Source: Bacteroidota bacterium
GTDB taxonomy: Bacteria > Bacteroidota > Bacteroidia > Chitinophagales > Chitinophagaceae
Assembly: GCA_030706685.1 (NCBI GenBank)
Contig: JAUZOA010000020.1
Coordinates: 1-64,000, forward strand
Reading direction: 5' to 3'
DNA: 64,000 nt
A model generated the notes under the pieces. It saw nothing but the letters and a program-made list of their open reading frames with translations. It was not told where the DNA came from and did not search any database. Shown one piece after another: positions 1 to 7,435 of this stretch (position 1 is the stretch's first letter; every line of letters begins with the position of its first letter). A program made the position numbers and the translations under genes.

Positions 1-1
1 A

Positions 2-424
2 AGAATTTACCCGGAGTTTTATCCTTCGCGTCCTATCTCTGTCCTTATCATGAATGGTACCGGAGATCCGCTGGTTCCTTATAACGGAGGATCTGTTGGG
101 AATAAACTGACGGGCAGCCGGGGTAACTGCACGTCTACCGATTCTACCCTGAAGCGCTATATTACCGTAGATAAAACATCGGCGACGCCGGTCATTGAAA
201 ACCTTCCTGACAATGATAAGAGCGATAAATGCACGGCGATCAAATACACTTATTCCGGCGGACGCGGCGGTACAAAAGTTTGCCTGGTAAAAGTTATCAA
301 TGGAGGTCATGCATTGCCGGGAGGTTCACAATATCTTCCGAAAATGATTATTGGCAGAGCCTGCCAGGATTTTGAGGGAAATGAAATGATCTGGGAGTTT
401 TTTAAGAGCTGTATGAACCGGTAA
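2..424 (+). CDS. C-terminal part of a PHB depolymerase/feruloyl-esterase-type hydrolase (partial)
   Basis: The reading frame is open from base 2, so the gene begins before the window and only its last 140 codons are seen. The motif NGTGDPLVPYNGG is the segment carrying the catalytic Asp in LpqC-type alpha/beta hydrolases (polyhydroxybutyrate depolymerase, feruloyl esterase). NGGHALPGG near the C-terminus supplies the catalytic His. The nucleophile Ser lies upstream and cannot be checked. Members of the family are secreted and cleave ester bonds in polyesters or plant phenolic esters; the substrate here is unknown. The methionine at 50 is internal, since the family alignment continues upstream through RPISVLIMNG. 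Confidence 0.8.
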   Translation, partial: RIYPEFYPSRPISVLIMNGTGDPLVPYNGGSVGNKLTGSRGNCTSTDSTLKRYITVDKTSATPVIENLPDNDKSDKCTAIKYTYSGGRGGTKVCLVKVINGGHALPGGSQYLPKMIIGRACQDFEGNEMIWEFFKSCMNR

Positions 425-545
425 TCTAACAGAGAAGTGTAAAAACAATAAGAAATTATTAATGCCGGGAAGGCAGTAAGACGATAAGAAGACCAGCGCT
501 CACCGTCTTCCCGGCAAATAGATTAAGAACTTAAGGCGTATTCAG

Positions 546-911
546 TCAGGCGATAGTATTTCTCAGAGCGAGTAACTTATCAGAAAACTCACTATTGAGA
601 TTGCGGGATACAGGAATCGGTTCTTCTACCCCTGCTAACCGCACCCTGTATCCCTGCGCATTGCCTTCTACATGCTGCACCTTATCCAGGTTTACAATAT
701 AGGCCCTGTGGCACCGGAAGAAATCCGGCCAGGATTGCAGCGCTTCTTCTACTCTTTTCATGGTCATCCGAATGATAGAATAGGATATTTTGTCATTTTT
801 GATAAAATGAACTTTTACATAGTTATTGGCGGCGGTTATAAAATAAAGCTCATCCGGCGGCAATACTATTTTTTCGCCCTGGTAATCGCCGGTCAGTTCA
901 ATGACCGTCAA
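546..911 (-). CDS. LytTR DNA-binding domain, probably the second half of a split membrane regulator
   Basis: The 121-residue product is almost entirely a LytTR DNA-binding domain: ELYFITAANNYVKVHF, then FFRCHRAYIVNLDKV and a C-terminal RIPVSRN-like stretch (here PIPVSRNLNSEF), all typical of the fold. LytTR regulators bind direct repeats in promoters. It has no receiver domain. Its only in-frame start near the domain is a TTG at 911, which overlaps the stop of the upstream four-helix membrane protein. In many Bacteroidota a four-TM segment and a LytTR domain form one chain, so this is best read as the C-terminal half of that protein, reached by a -1 frameshift or separated by an indel in an A9 run. 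Confidence 0.85.
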   Translation of the reverse strand: MTVIELTGDYQGEKIVLPPDELYFITAANNYVKVHFIKNDKISYSIIRMTMKRVEEALQSWPDFFRCHRAYIVNLDKVQHVEGNAQGYRVRLAGVEEPIPVSRNLNSEFSDKLLALRNTIA

Positions 912-925
912 GTCATTTTTTTTTC
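890..925 (-). promoter_or_regulatory. Candidate -1 ribosomal frameshift signal (A9 slippery run plus stem-loop)
   Basis: On the minus strand the upstream gene reads GAA AAA AAA ATG ACT TGA. The nine A residues (plus-strand T run 916-924) offer an A AAA AAA slippery heptamer. Eight bases after it a perfect 6-bp stem, CGGTCA with TGACCG and a 6-base loop, spans 890-907. A -1 slip bypasses the TGA at 908-910 and enters the LytTR frame exactly. Slippery run, spacer length and hairpin match the classical layout of programmed -1 frameshifting. An ordinary indel or sequencing error in the homopolymer would look the same. Confidence 0.45.
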
Positions 926-1459
926 GGGTGGCGGAGCAGGCGGATCGGATTTCTTATCGGACTCTAATTTTTCCTGTAATTTTTTTTCCAATACAGCCGC
1001 CTGCTGTTCGAATTTCTTCAATAAACTGTTTTGCTCGATGAGCGTAAAAATGGTGATCGGCAAAATGCCCACCAGCACTGTAATACCCTGGTACCACAGA
1101 AGTTTTCGGAGTGATTGATCCGATCCGCCCATTAAGGGTGAGATGAGATAATTTATGAGGCCTATCAATACCAGGGTACCGGTTATGAGTAATATCTGCT
1201 TCCCGGTTGTCCAGGTCTCTTCATTAAAGTAAGATGGAAAGGCCCTTGGCATGATGAGGGCAACTGCAGCAATAGCGGCAAAAGTGGTAAAGCCATAAAC
1301 AGCACAAAAAAAGATCAGCCTGCCGGTGTGCAAAGTATCTAATTGAAAAGGTCTGAATGCCAGCAGGAAAAGCATGATGAATAAACCAAAAAGCAGGGCC
1401 GACACTAAATTGCTTTTCCATGAAGTATTGCAGGGAAATTTTTGTTTAAAGATGTTCAT
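908..1459 (-). CDS. Four-helix membrane sensor with coiled-coil tail (N-terminal half of a LytTR regulator)
   Basis: The 183-residue protein has four predicted membrane helices (about residues 17-36, 45-70, 86-106 and 122-142), followed by a charged coiled coil (EQQAAVLEKKLQEKLESDKK) and a proline-rich linker. No kinase or enzymatic domain is visible. This is the usual N-terminal portion of Bacteroidota membrane-bound LytTR transcription factors, in which the tail leads straight into the DNA-binding domain. Here the chain ends PPPEKKMT, with the stop overlapping the LytTR start by 4 bases. It lies downstream of, and co-directional with, the TonB receptor and its partner at 1505-4429 and could control them. 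Confidence 0.75.
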   Translation of the reverse strand: MNIFKQKFPCNTSWKSNLVSALLFGLFIMLFLLAFRPFQLDTLHTGRLIFFCAVYGFTTFAAIAAVALIMPRAFPSYFNEETWTTGKQILLITGTLVLIGLINYLISPLMGGSDQSLRKLLWYQGITVLVGILPITIFTLIEQNSLLKKFEQQAAVLEKKLQEKLESDKKSDPPAPPPEKKMT

Positions 1460-1504
1460 ACTAATGACTGTAAGGTATAAAGTTATCTTTTAAAACAGGG
1501 TATC

Positions 1505-2179
1505 TTATTGAGGGTTGACAGCTTTTAATAATTTTTCCGCCTGTCCCTTTCCCCAGTTGGGCGCTATTGAGTTCTCAGGCACAAAAGCATTATACTTATT
1601 CAGACATTCTTCTATAATGGGCTTTGTTGTTTTGGGGCCGCCACCCAAACCTTCGGGCGTACGCAGTTTTGAATTGGCTTCAATCAAATAGGGACGGGGA
1701 TTGGCCGGGTTTTGTTCTTTGGCTTTTGCCAGGTCATCGGCCGCTTCTTTACTCATCGTTTGCCAGCGGCTGGTAGGATCAACTAATACACGGGCATAAA
1801 GAATCATGGCCCGCAGGGCGCTTACTTCAGAATTGTTTTTTTCCAGGTCATCTGCAAGGGTGAGATAACTTTCTGCTTTGTCAGCCAGAAGATCTGTTTT
1901 CGATTTATCAGGCGTATTGAGCGCCATCACTGCATAACAAAAAGCTGCATGATAGAAGGGCTGCCATTGCTTTTGTTCGGCTTTGCCAATACGCTCAAAG
2001 TTATTGGCCAGCAGGATAAATGTTGCGGGATTACTTGCCGTATCCAGTATTTTCAAATTTGCTTCCATGGCGGTAATAAACTTTTTATTCACTGCGGTAC
2101 TGGTTTCCGCGGATGTCTGCGCGAATAAATTGTAACTGCAGGTGATAAGAATTCCGGCGATGACGATTTGTTTTTTCAT
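1505..2179 (-). CDS. Secreted alpha-helical repeat protein of unknown function
   Basis: The 224-residue protein carries a signal peptide (MKKQIVIAGILITCSYNLFAQ) and a helical body with TPR-like features such as FILLANNFERIGKAEQKQWQPFYHAAFCYAVMA and DKAESYLTLADDLEKNN. It ends with a motif (EGLGGGPKTTKPIIEECL) often seen in small periplasmic proteins encoded beside Bacteroidota TonB receptors. It starts 60 bases after the receptor stop on the same strand, so the two are likely co-transcribed. A periplasmic helper of that receptor is an inference from position. No catalytic motif is seen. Confidence 0.7.
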   Translation of the reverse strand: MKKQIVIAGILITCSYNLFAQTSAETSTAVNKKFITAMEANLKILDTASNPATFILLANNFERIGKAEQKQWQPFYHAAFCYAVMALNTPDKSKTDLLADKAESYLTLADDLEKNNSEVSALRAMILYARVLVDPTSRWQTMSKEAADDLAKAKEQNPANPRPYLIEANSKLRTPEGLGGGPKTTKPIIEECLNKYNAFVPENSIAPNWGKGQAEKLLKAVNPQ

Positions 2180-2239
2180 TTGTTTGATTTTTAGGTTTGA
2201 GGTAATTATTTAAGCCTCTCGCAGCAGCGCTGCGGGATA

Positions 2240-4429
2240 TTAATCCAAAACTGATTTTCTTCTGTCAACACCAATGCTCAGGTAGGCCCCAACAAAGAAG
2301 AACCTCTTCGCCAAAGGCGTGATCGCTTCACCATGATAAGTGCCATCGGCATCCTGTATCGTCGCAAAGCGGTAAGTATATACCTGGCGACTGCCCAGTA
2401 CATTGCTCATATTAAAAATGAAGACGACATAGGATTTGCTGATCTGTGTCAGGAAATTGAGCTGGAAGCCCATGGTATTATAATCAATGGTCCGGTCTTT
2501 CATAAATTCCGTCAAAGGCCGGTTAGGATTGTAATAGGGCCGGCCGCTGGCATAACTATAGGTCATGGAGAAATAAGTGGAAATTGATTCCACAAATTTC
2601 TTAGCCACCAAACTGGCGGTATGTGTGGCGGTAAAGTCGGGCTGTACGCTGTAGGGATAGTAAAGGAACTTTCTTTTGGTATCGAGATAAGAGTAAGCGA
2701 TCCAGTAATCGAAGCCTTTGAAAGTTTTTTTATCTCTCCAGAAAAATTCTATCCCTCTTGCATAGCCATCGCCGTTATTAGTAAGTTTAGTGAGATCATT
2801 CAAAGGATAAGTGATCAGCTTATCATAGTTTTTATAAAATAATTCCAGGCGAAGGGTTTGGCCATTGGCGATATGCTGGTAGTTGAATATAAAATGAGCG
2901 GCTTTAGTAAAGCTGAGATGCCTGTTGCGAAAGAGATAATTGGTCTCCGGCTTTTGGTAGAAATCTCCGTAGGCGGCGGATACCTGGCTTTTATCATTCA
3001 GTTTATAAGCTAATGAAATCCTGGGTGAAAGGGTTGTTTGATCCAGCAGGCTGCTATGATCGGCGCGGACACCCGTTCTCGCCGCAAATTTGGAAGTGAT
3101 GTAGATATCAGCCTCTGCAAATGAGGCAATATAGCTATCATGGATTGTGATAAAAGGGATACTGTCTTTCGCGTCTACCTTGTCGGTTATATACTGCCAT
3201 TCGGCGCCGATATTCAATTTGCTGAGGCCGGGTAAATTGCGGGTGAAGACTATCCTTGCCTGCCCGGTGATATTGGTAAGATTCGGAAGGAAATAATTAT
3301 TCACTGTATCCTTTGCAAGGGTATAGCGCTGAATATTGTCTTTGTTGTAGCTGAATGAAACTCCTGAATACAATTTCCATTTTTCATTCAGGGCGCTGGT
3401 ATAAGTCAGGTTGGTATAAATGTTCCTGTTGGTAAGCTTGAATTGATCCAGCCAGCTTTGACTTTCCACACTGCGTTTGTTGAAGGCAATGGTATTATGG
3501 TTGGCATAGCCATATAGTTTAAACATTCCTTTCTTTGTTTTTTGCCGGACATGCAATTCGGTGTTGATGAGTTCGGGAGCTTTGGTGTAATCATATTTTT
3601 GCTTTACCACATTAAAATAAGGGGCAAGATTGGAGTAAGCGATACCGCCGCCAATACTGCCATTCTTTGACTGATTCAATTTTTGTCCGGTGACGCTTAG
3701 CTGGGCAGACGAAATAACCCAGTTAGTTTCTGACCTTGTGGGCAGGTCGAGACTTTCTAATACGAGAGCTGAAGATAATCCCTGACCGTATTGTGCCGAA
3801 TAACCGCCGCTGCTGAAAATAGTGCCTTTGAAAAGTAAGGGCGAAAAGCGGCCGCGTTGAGCGATATCCGGTACACTGCTGTAAAACGGGTTGCTGACCA
3901 TCATCCCGTCAATAAAGACTTTTGTTTCAGCGCCGGTACCTCCTCTTACAAACAGGCCTTCTGTCTCGCCTACCTGTTGTGCCCCGGGCAGCGTTTTCAG
4001 CGCAGCTACTATATCAGCCTCCTGGCCGGCAGTAGTAACAATATCAATTGACTTCAGGACAGTAGTTCTTTTTTTATCGCTGGCTTCAAAACTGCCGGCG
4101 GTAAGGATCACCGCTTTTAATTCGGTTATACTTTCCTTAAGAATTGCATTAATAACCAGGGGTGATGTTCCGGGGGTAATGACTTGTTCAAATGATTTAT
4201 ACCCGGTAATGCTGATCAGTATTTTAATGGTTCCGGTATCTGTTGCAATAAAAGAAAAACTGCCATCGGCAGCAGAAGTAGTTCCGCTATAACTGTTTTC
4301 AAGAGAAATACTGGCCCCGGCAAGCGGTTCCTGCTTAGTATTTTTTACAAAGCCTGAAATAGTGACCTGCGCGGCCAGTTGCAGGGATAATAACAAGGAA
4401 AAGAAGAGGAGTAAATTTTTGCTGTTCAT
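2240..4429 (-). CDS. TonB-dependent outer-membrane receptor with N-terminal carboxypeptidase-like domain
   Basis: The 729-residue protein opens with a signal peptide, then a carboxypeptidase-D regulatory-like beta domain at about 22-100 (VTISGFVKNTKQEPLAGASISLENS). A TonB plug at about 115-215 follows (IVAALKTLPGAQQVGETEGLFVRGGTGAETKVFIDG), then a beta barrel ending in a polar strand. The plug lacks the extended SusC signature and no SusD partner is adjacent, so it is a stand-alone TonB receptor rather than a glycan SusCD pair. The ligand cannot be deduced. It heads a leftward group with the helical periplasmic protein and the LytTR regulator. Confidence 0.88.
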   Translation of the reverse strand: MNSKNLLLFFSLLLSLQLAAQVTISGFVKNTKQEPLAGASISLENSYSGTTSAADGSFSFIATDTGTIKILISITGYKSFEQVITPGTSPLVINAILKESITELKAVILTAGSFEASDKKRTTVLKSIDIVTTAGQEADIVAALKTLPGAQQVGETEGLFVRGGTGAETKVFIDGMMVSNPFYSSVPDIAQRGRFSPLLFKGTIFSSGGYSAQYGQGLSSALVLESLDLPTRSETNWVISSAQLSVTGQKLNQSKNGSIGGGIAYSNLAPYFNVVKQKYDYTKAPELINTELHVRQKTKKGMFKLYGYANHNTIAFNKRSVESQSWLDQFKLTNRNIYTNLTYTSALNEKWKLYSGVSFSYNKDNIQRYTLAKDTVNNYFLPNLTNITGQARIVFTRNLPGLSKLNIGAEWQYITDKVDAKDSIPFITIHDSYIASFAEADIYITSKFAARTGVRADHSSLLDQTTLSPRISLAYKLNDKSQVSAAYGDFYQKPETNYLFRNRHLSFTKAAHFIFNYQHIANGQTLRLELFYKNYDKLITYPLNDLTKLTNNGDGYARGIEFFWRDKKTFKGFDYWIAYSYLDTKRKFLYYPYSVQPDFTATHTASLVAKKFVESISTYFSMTYSYASGRPYYNPNRPLTEFMKDRTIDYNTMGFQLNFLTQISKSYVVFIFNMSNVLGSRQVYTYRFATIQDADGTYHGEAITPLAKRFFFVGAYLSIGVDRRKSVLD

Positions 4430-4726
4430 ACAGGTTTTGTTGTCCGTAAAACTATTCCGGCAAGAGAGCTTTTGCCAAATCAGAGGGATGTGCTGTAAGG
4501 CTTTAGGGACGGAATGCAGGCGCAGGGGCGAAAGGGTATGGAGAGGGACGAGTTGCCGGGCCCGGTTGTCCGAAGTACCGGGGAATACTTGCTTTGGCCA
4601 GTAAAAATCAAGCTTTCAACCATTACCAAAATCAACTCTATTCCTGCCGCAAATCATAAATAATGGGAGTGACAGTTGCTACCTTTTCAATGCTTATAAT
4701 AATTATTCACTCTCAATAAAAGAGTT

Positions 4727-5305
4727 ATGAAATATCTTCTTATTCTTTCCGCCCTGAGCCTGTCTTTTGCCGGCAGCGCTCAGCAATGGACCAAGCAATA
4801 TGATAATGTGGATGAATGCACCTGCGGGCTGGCACTGGTGACCAAAGACGGCAAACATGGTTATGTGACCAAAGATGGTAAATTGGTAGTACAGCTCATT
4901 TATGACGATGCCCTCCATTTTAACGATGGAATGGCCGCTGTAAAAAAAGGCAATAAATGGGGTTATATTGATACGACAGGGAAAGAAGTAGTTGAGCTGC
5001 AATATGGTGATGCTAATTCTTTTTCAGACGGATTGGCTGTTGTTTCAAAAGAAGGGAAATATGGATTTATTGACCGTACGGGTAAGACTATCATTGCCTT
5101 CGATTATGAGGGTGCTTCCAGTTTTTCAGAAGGGCTGGCAGCGGTCTCTAAAAAAGGGCTATGGGGATTTGTTGACAAGACCGGTAAAGAGGTTATTGCT
5201 TTCAAATATGGTTTTGCGGGTTCCTTTAGCGATGGCATTGCCAAAGTTTTGAAAGAAAGTAAATGGGTAACGATCGATAAAAGCGGAAAAAAGATAGAAG
5301 AGTAA
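4727..5305 (+). CDS. WG-repeat secreted protein
   Basis: The 192-residue protein has a signal peptide (MKYLLILSALSLSFAGSAQ) and about six WG/KWG beta repeats built around the pattern GYID.TGK.V....Y..A..FS.GLA.V, for example KWGYIDTTGKEV, KYGFIDRTGKTI and LWGFVDKTGKEV. Such repeats form beta-propeller-like or solenoid surfaces that bind proteins or ligands at the cell surface or in the periplasm. Family members are often longer; this one is short and all repeat. The ATG at 4727 is followed directly by the signal peptide. The 297-base gap upstream shows no gene. Confidence 0.85.
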   Translation: MKYLLILSALSLSFAGSAQQWTKQYDNVDECTCGLALVTKDGKHGYVTKDGKLVVQLIYDDALHFNDGMAAVKKGNKWGYIDTTGKEVVELQYGDANSFSDGLAVVSKEGKYGFIDRTGKTIIAFDYEGASSFSEGLAAVSKKGLWGFVDKTGKEVIAFKYGFAGSFSDGIAKVLKESKWVTIDKSGKKIEE

Positions 5306-5355
5306 TATCCCTGGTAGATGGCGGTAGCTATATTCGGCACTGAAGTGTGCTGTAA

Positions 5356-6210
5356 TTATTTCTTTTTACCATTCCGTATCTTTTTTGTTTGCTGAGGTAT
5401 TTTCTTTTCCTCTGTTTTTAGTTTGCGCTTTACCTTCTTCAGATCTTCTGCAGGAGGCAGATTTTCGGGCAATACATTTCTTTCATTAAGCATTTTACGG
5501 ACTGCAAGGTTGTTATCAACATGTTCTTTGCTGATCCATCGCTCGCTTTTCAGGTCTTTCTCTATTACATTATGGCTCGTAAGCTCAGTAGCAAAATCCT
5601 TTGCTTTAATAGTCAGGGTAGGTAAAAAATCGGCTAATGGTCTTGTTTCGGGTATTCCGAGTCTCCTTTTCATATCATTAGTACCGAAGCCACCAAATAA
5701 AGCCTGGTCGCCTTTGGAGCGGATGCGTGCGAAACCAATATGGTCTACACCCCGTTCGTAAATAATACCGGATAATTTCTTTTCACTTTTAGTAAGTTTT
5801 TCTCTGGCAGAAACTCTTGCAACATCCAACAAACGTTTTTCAATAATCTCCTGCTTGCGGGTTTGCACGGCGAAATAAGTTTGAGCAAAGGCTACTGCCG
5901 GTTTGGAAGGATCGCCATTCTGAGCGATGAGGTAGCAGGCATAGCGTGTAAGCGCAATATCTTCCAGTTCTCTTTGAGCACTGCTACCCAGGCCGACCAT
6001 TTTGTTGATGTCAACAAAATGGTCGGAAACCGCTTCCCCGGCAGCTTTGCAAGCTATTCTTGCTTTGTCTATTACTTTCAAAAAATTCCGCCACTCGGAG
6101 TAATTGAAAACGTTTTGCAATTCCCTTGCACTCCAGCATTCAATTTCTTTGTAGATATAACAGGCGTTTTCGAATTGTTCAAACAATTGCTGTATTTGCT
6201 CCTTTTTCAT
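5356..6210 (-). CDS. dinD: DNA damage-inducible protein D (DinD-like, BRO-N domain)
   Basis: The 284-residue protein is close in length and order of motifs to E. coli DinD (274 residues). It shows WSARELQNVFNYSEWRNF, DHFVDINKMVGLGSSAQRELEDIALTRYACYLIAQNGDPSKPAVAFAQTYFAVQTRKQE, a GYQGLYGG-like segment (here GDQALFGGFG) and a lysine-rich tail. DinD belongs to the SOS response and in E. coli inhibits RecA filaments; its N-terminal BRO-N domain is also found in phage antirepressors. It is monocistronic. An unusual perfect palindrome lies inside the BRO-N region (see 5993-6026). No LexA box was recognised upstream. Confidence 0.88.
   Translation of the reverse strand: MKKEQIQQLFEQFENACYIYKEIECWSARELQNVFNYSEWRNFLKVIDKARIACKAAGEAVSDHFVDINKMVGLGSSAQRELEDIALTRYACYLIAQNGDPSKPAVAFAQTYFAVQTRKQEIIEKRLLDVARVSAREKLTKSEKKLSGIIYERGVDHIGFARIRSKGDQALFGGFGTNDMKRRLGIPETRPLADFLPTLTIKAKDFATELTSHNVIEKDLKSERWISKEHVDNNLAVRKMLNERNVLPENLPPAEDLKKVKRKLKTEEKKIPQQTKKIRNGKKK
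5993..6026. repeat. Perfect 34-base palindrome inside dinD
   Basis: The arms 5993-6008 and 6011-6026 are exact reverse complements (16 bp each) around a 2-base centre. The core halves read CGACCATTTTGTTGA and TCAACAAAATGGTCG. It encodes FVDINKMVG of DinD on the minus strand, and the opposite strand would encode almost the same peptide. A match this long is very unlikely by chance in a coding region. Confidence 0.9.
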
Positions 6211-6349
6211 CGATCCGTATTAGACAATAAAATTACTGATTAAGTCCTGGGGGGAAAGTGAAAAATCACGGATAAAAAAAGAAAAAACTATTTTATATAG
6301 CCAAAATTCCCCTGGATACAGGGAATAAATCCGTTCAAAAGAAAACTGT

Positions 6350-6997
6350 TTATAATTCTGTCGCTAACTGGCTATTGTTAATATAATTCACCAGGGATGC
6401 CACATTCCGGACATTGAGTTTTTTCAGGATATTGTAGCGGTGTACTTCGACAGTTTTGACAGATATGCTGATATTTTCAGCAATCTCCCGGGATGAAAAT
6501 CCTTTTCTGAGATAACGGATAATATCCAATTCTCTTTTAGAAAGTAAATGCAAACCATCGGGTTGCTCACCACCGCCGAGTGCTTGTTCTGATAAAATAT
6601 TCTTGATCTCATGGCAGATATACTTCCTGTTATTATATATTTCCATAACAGCTTTGATCATTTCTTCGTGGGAAGAATTTTTGGTGACATAACCCATTGC
6701 GCCTGACTGTATCATTTTACGGGCATAAGCCGGTTGCGTGTGTAAGGATACACCGAGGATCCTGGAACCCGGCGAAAACTTACGTATCAGGGCTGTTGCT
6801 TCGAATCCATTCATCCCCGGAAGATTAATATCCATTATTACAACATCGGGCCGCAGGTTTTTAGCCAGTTCTACCGCTTCTTCACCACTACCGCATTGGG
6901 CAAGAACCTTAAAAGAAGAGTCTGCATTGAACAACATAGCCCATGCTTCGCGGACTAAAGTGTGGTCGTCTGTGATGAGGATGGTGATCTTTTCCAT
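6350..6997 (-). CDS. NarL/FixJ-type response regulator
   Basis: The 215-residue protein has a receiver domain at 1-120 with acidic residues DD at 10-11, phosphoacceptor Asp56 in DVVIMDINLPG and Lys in YVTKNSS. A LuxR-type helix-turn-helix follows at about 150-210 (LSKRELDIIRYLRKGFSSREIAENISISVKTVEVHRYNILKKL). It is expected to bind DNA when phosphorylated by a sensor histidine kinase. No kinase is adjacent, so the partner is encoded elsewhere. It is transcribed alone and its target genes are unknown. Confidence 0.92.
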   Translation of the reverse strand: MEKITILITDDHTLVREAWAMLFNADSSFKVLAQCGSGEEAVELAKNLRPDVVIMDINLPGMNGFEATALIRKFSPGSRILGVSLHTQPAYARKMIQSGAMGYVTKNSSHEEMIKAVMEIYNNRKYICHEIKNILSEQALGGGEQPDGLHLLSKRELDIIRYLRKGFSSREIAENISISVKTVEVHRYNILKKLNVRNVASLVNYINNSQLATEL

Positions 6998-7408
6998 AGT
7001 TTTTCTTTAGTGTTTCCCGCGCTCTTTTGGTTTCAGGGGGTACGGGATACTGGATTTAAAAACGGGGCATTTATTTTATTATATACTTAATAAGATCCGG
7101 TTTTCATAATACTGGTAAAACCTTAACAAAGATTAGAAACAACCGATAGTCGCGCAATAGTTCTACCTGCTTTGTTTATGTAGTTTATATTCTACTTCCG
7201 GATGCTATAGCCCTGTCCGGTAATTATTTATCGTATATGGTGTTGAACTTACAGGTCATGGCAGATCACCTGAACAGGTTCATTTTTCCGTGAAATGCAG
7301 TGACAAACAGCCAGAATCCCCGGGATTCTTCGCTTCGCCCGGAACGACGGCTACTATTGATTGGTTGATGCTCCCTGTTCTTCTTCGCTTCGCTCAGAAT
7401 GACGGCTA
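6998..7408. other. Gene-free interval between the response regulator and puuD
   Basis: No supported gene is seen. The left part should hold the promoter of the leftward response regulator. The right part holds the tandem duplication described at 7326-7435. Confidence 0.6.
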
Positions 7409-7435
7409 CTATTGATTGGTTAATGCTCCCTGTTC
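7326..7435. repeat. 55-bp tandem duplication covering the 3' end of puuD
   Basis: Bases 7326-7380 and 7381-7435 are two adjacent 55-base copies differing at four positions, all transitions. The second copy includes the last codons and the stop of puuD. The first copy therefore repeats that gene end, stop included, downstream of the gene. Each unit begins with CTTCGCTTCGCYYRGAAYGACG, a dispersed intergenic repeat motif familiar from many bacterial genomes. Confidence 0.9.

Noticed and set aside
672-1118. 148-codon plus-strand ORF over the LytTR junction
   Set aside because: Opposite strand of recognised LytTR and TM segments; poly-Phe and Asn-rich product.
7326-7435. Possible CRISPR-like repeat
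   Set aside because: Only two directly adjacent units without spacers; a simple tandem duplication.
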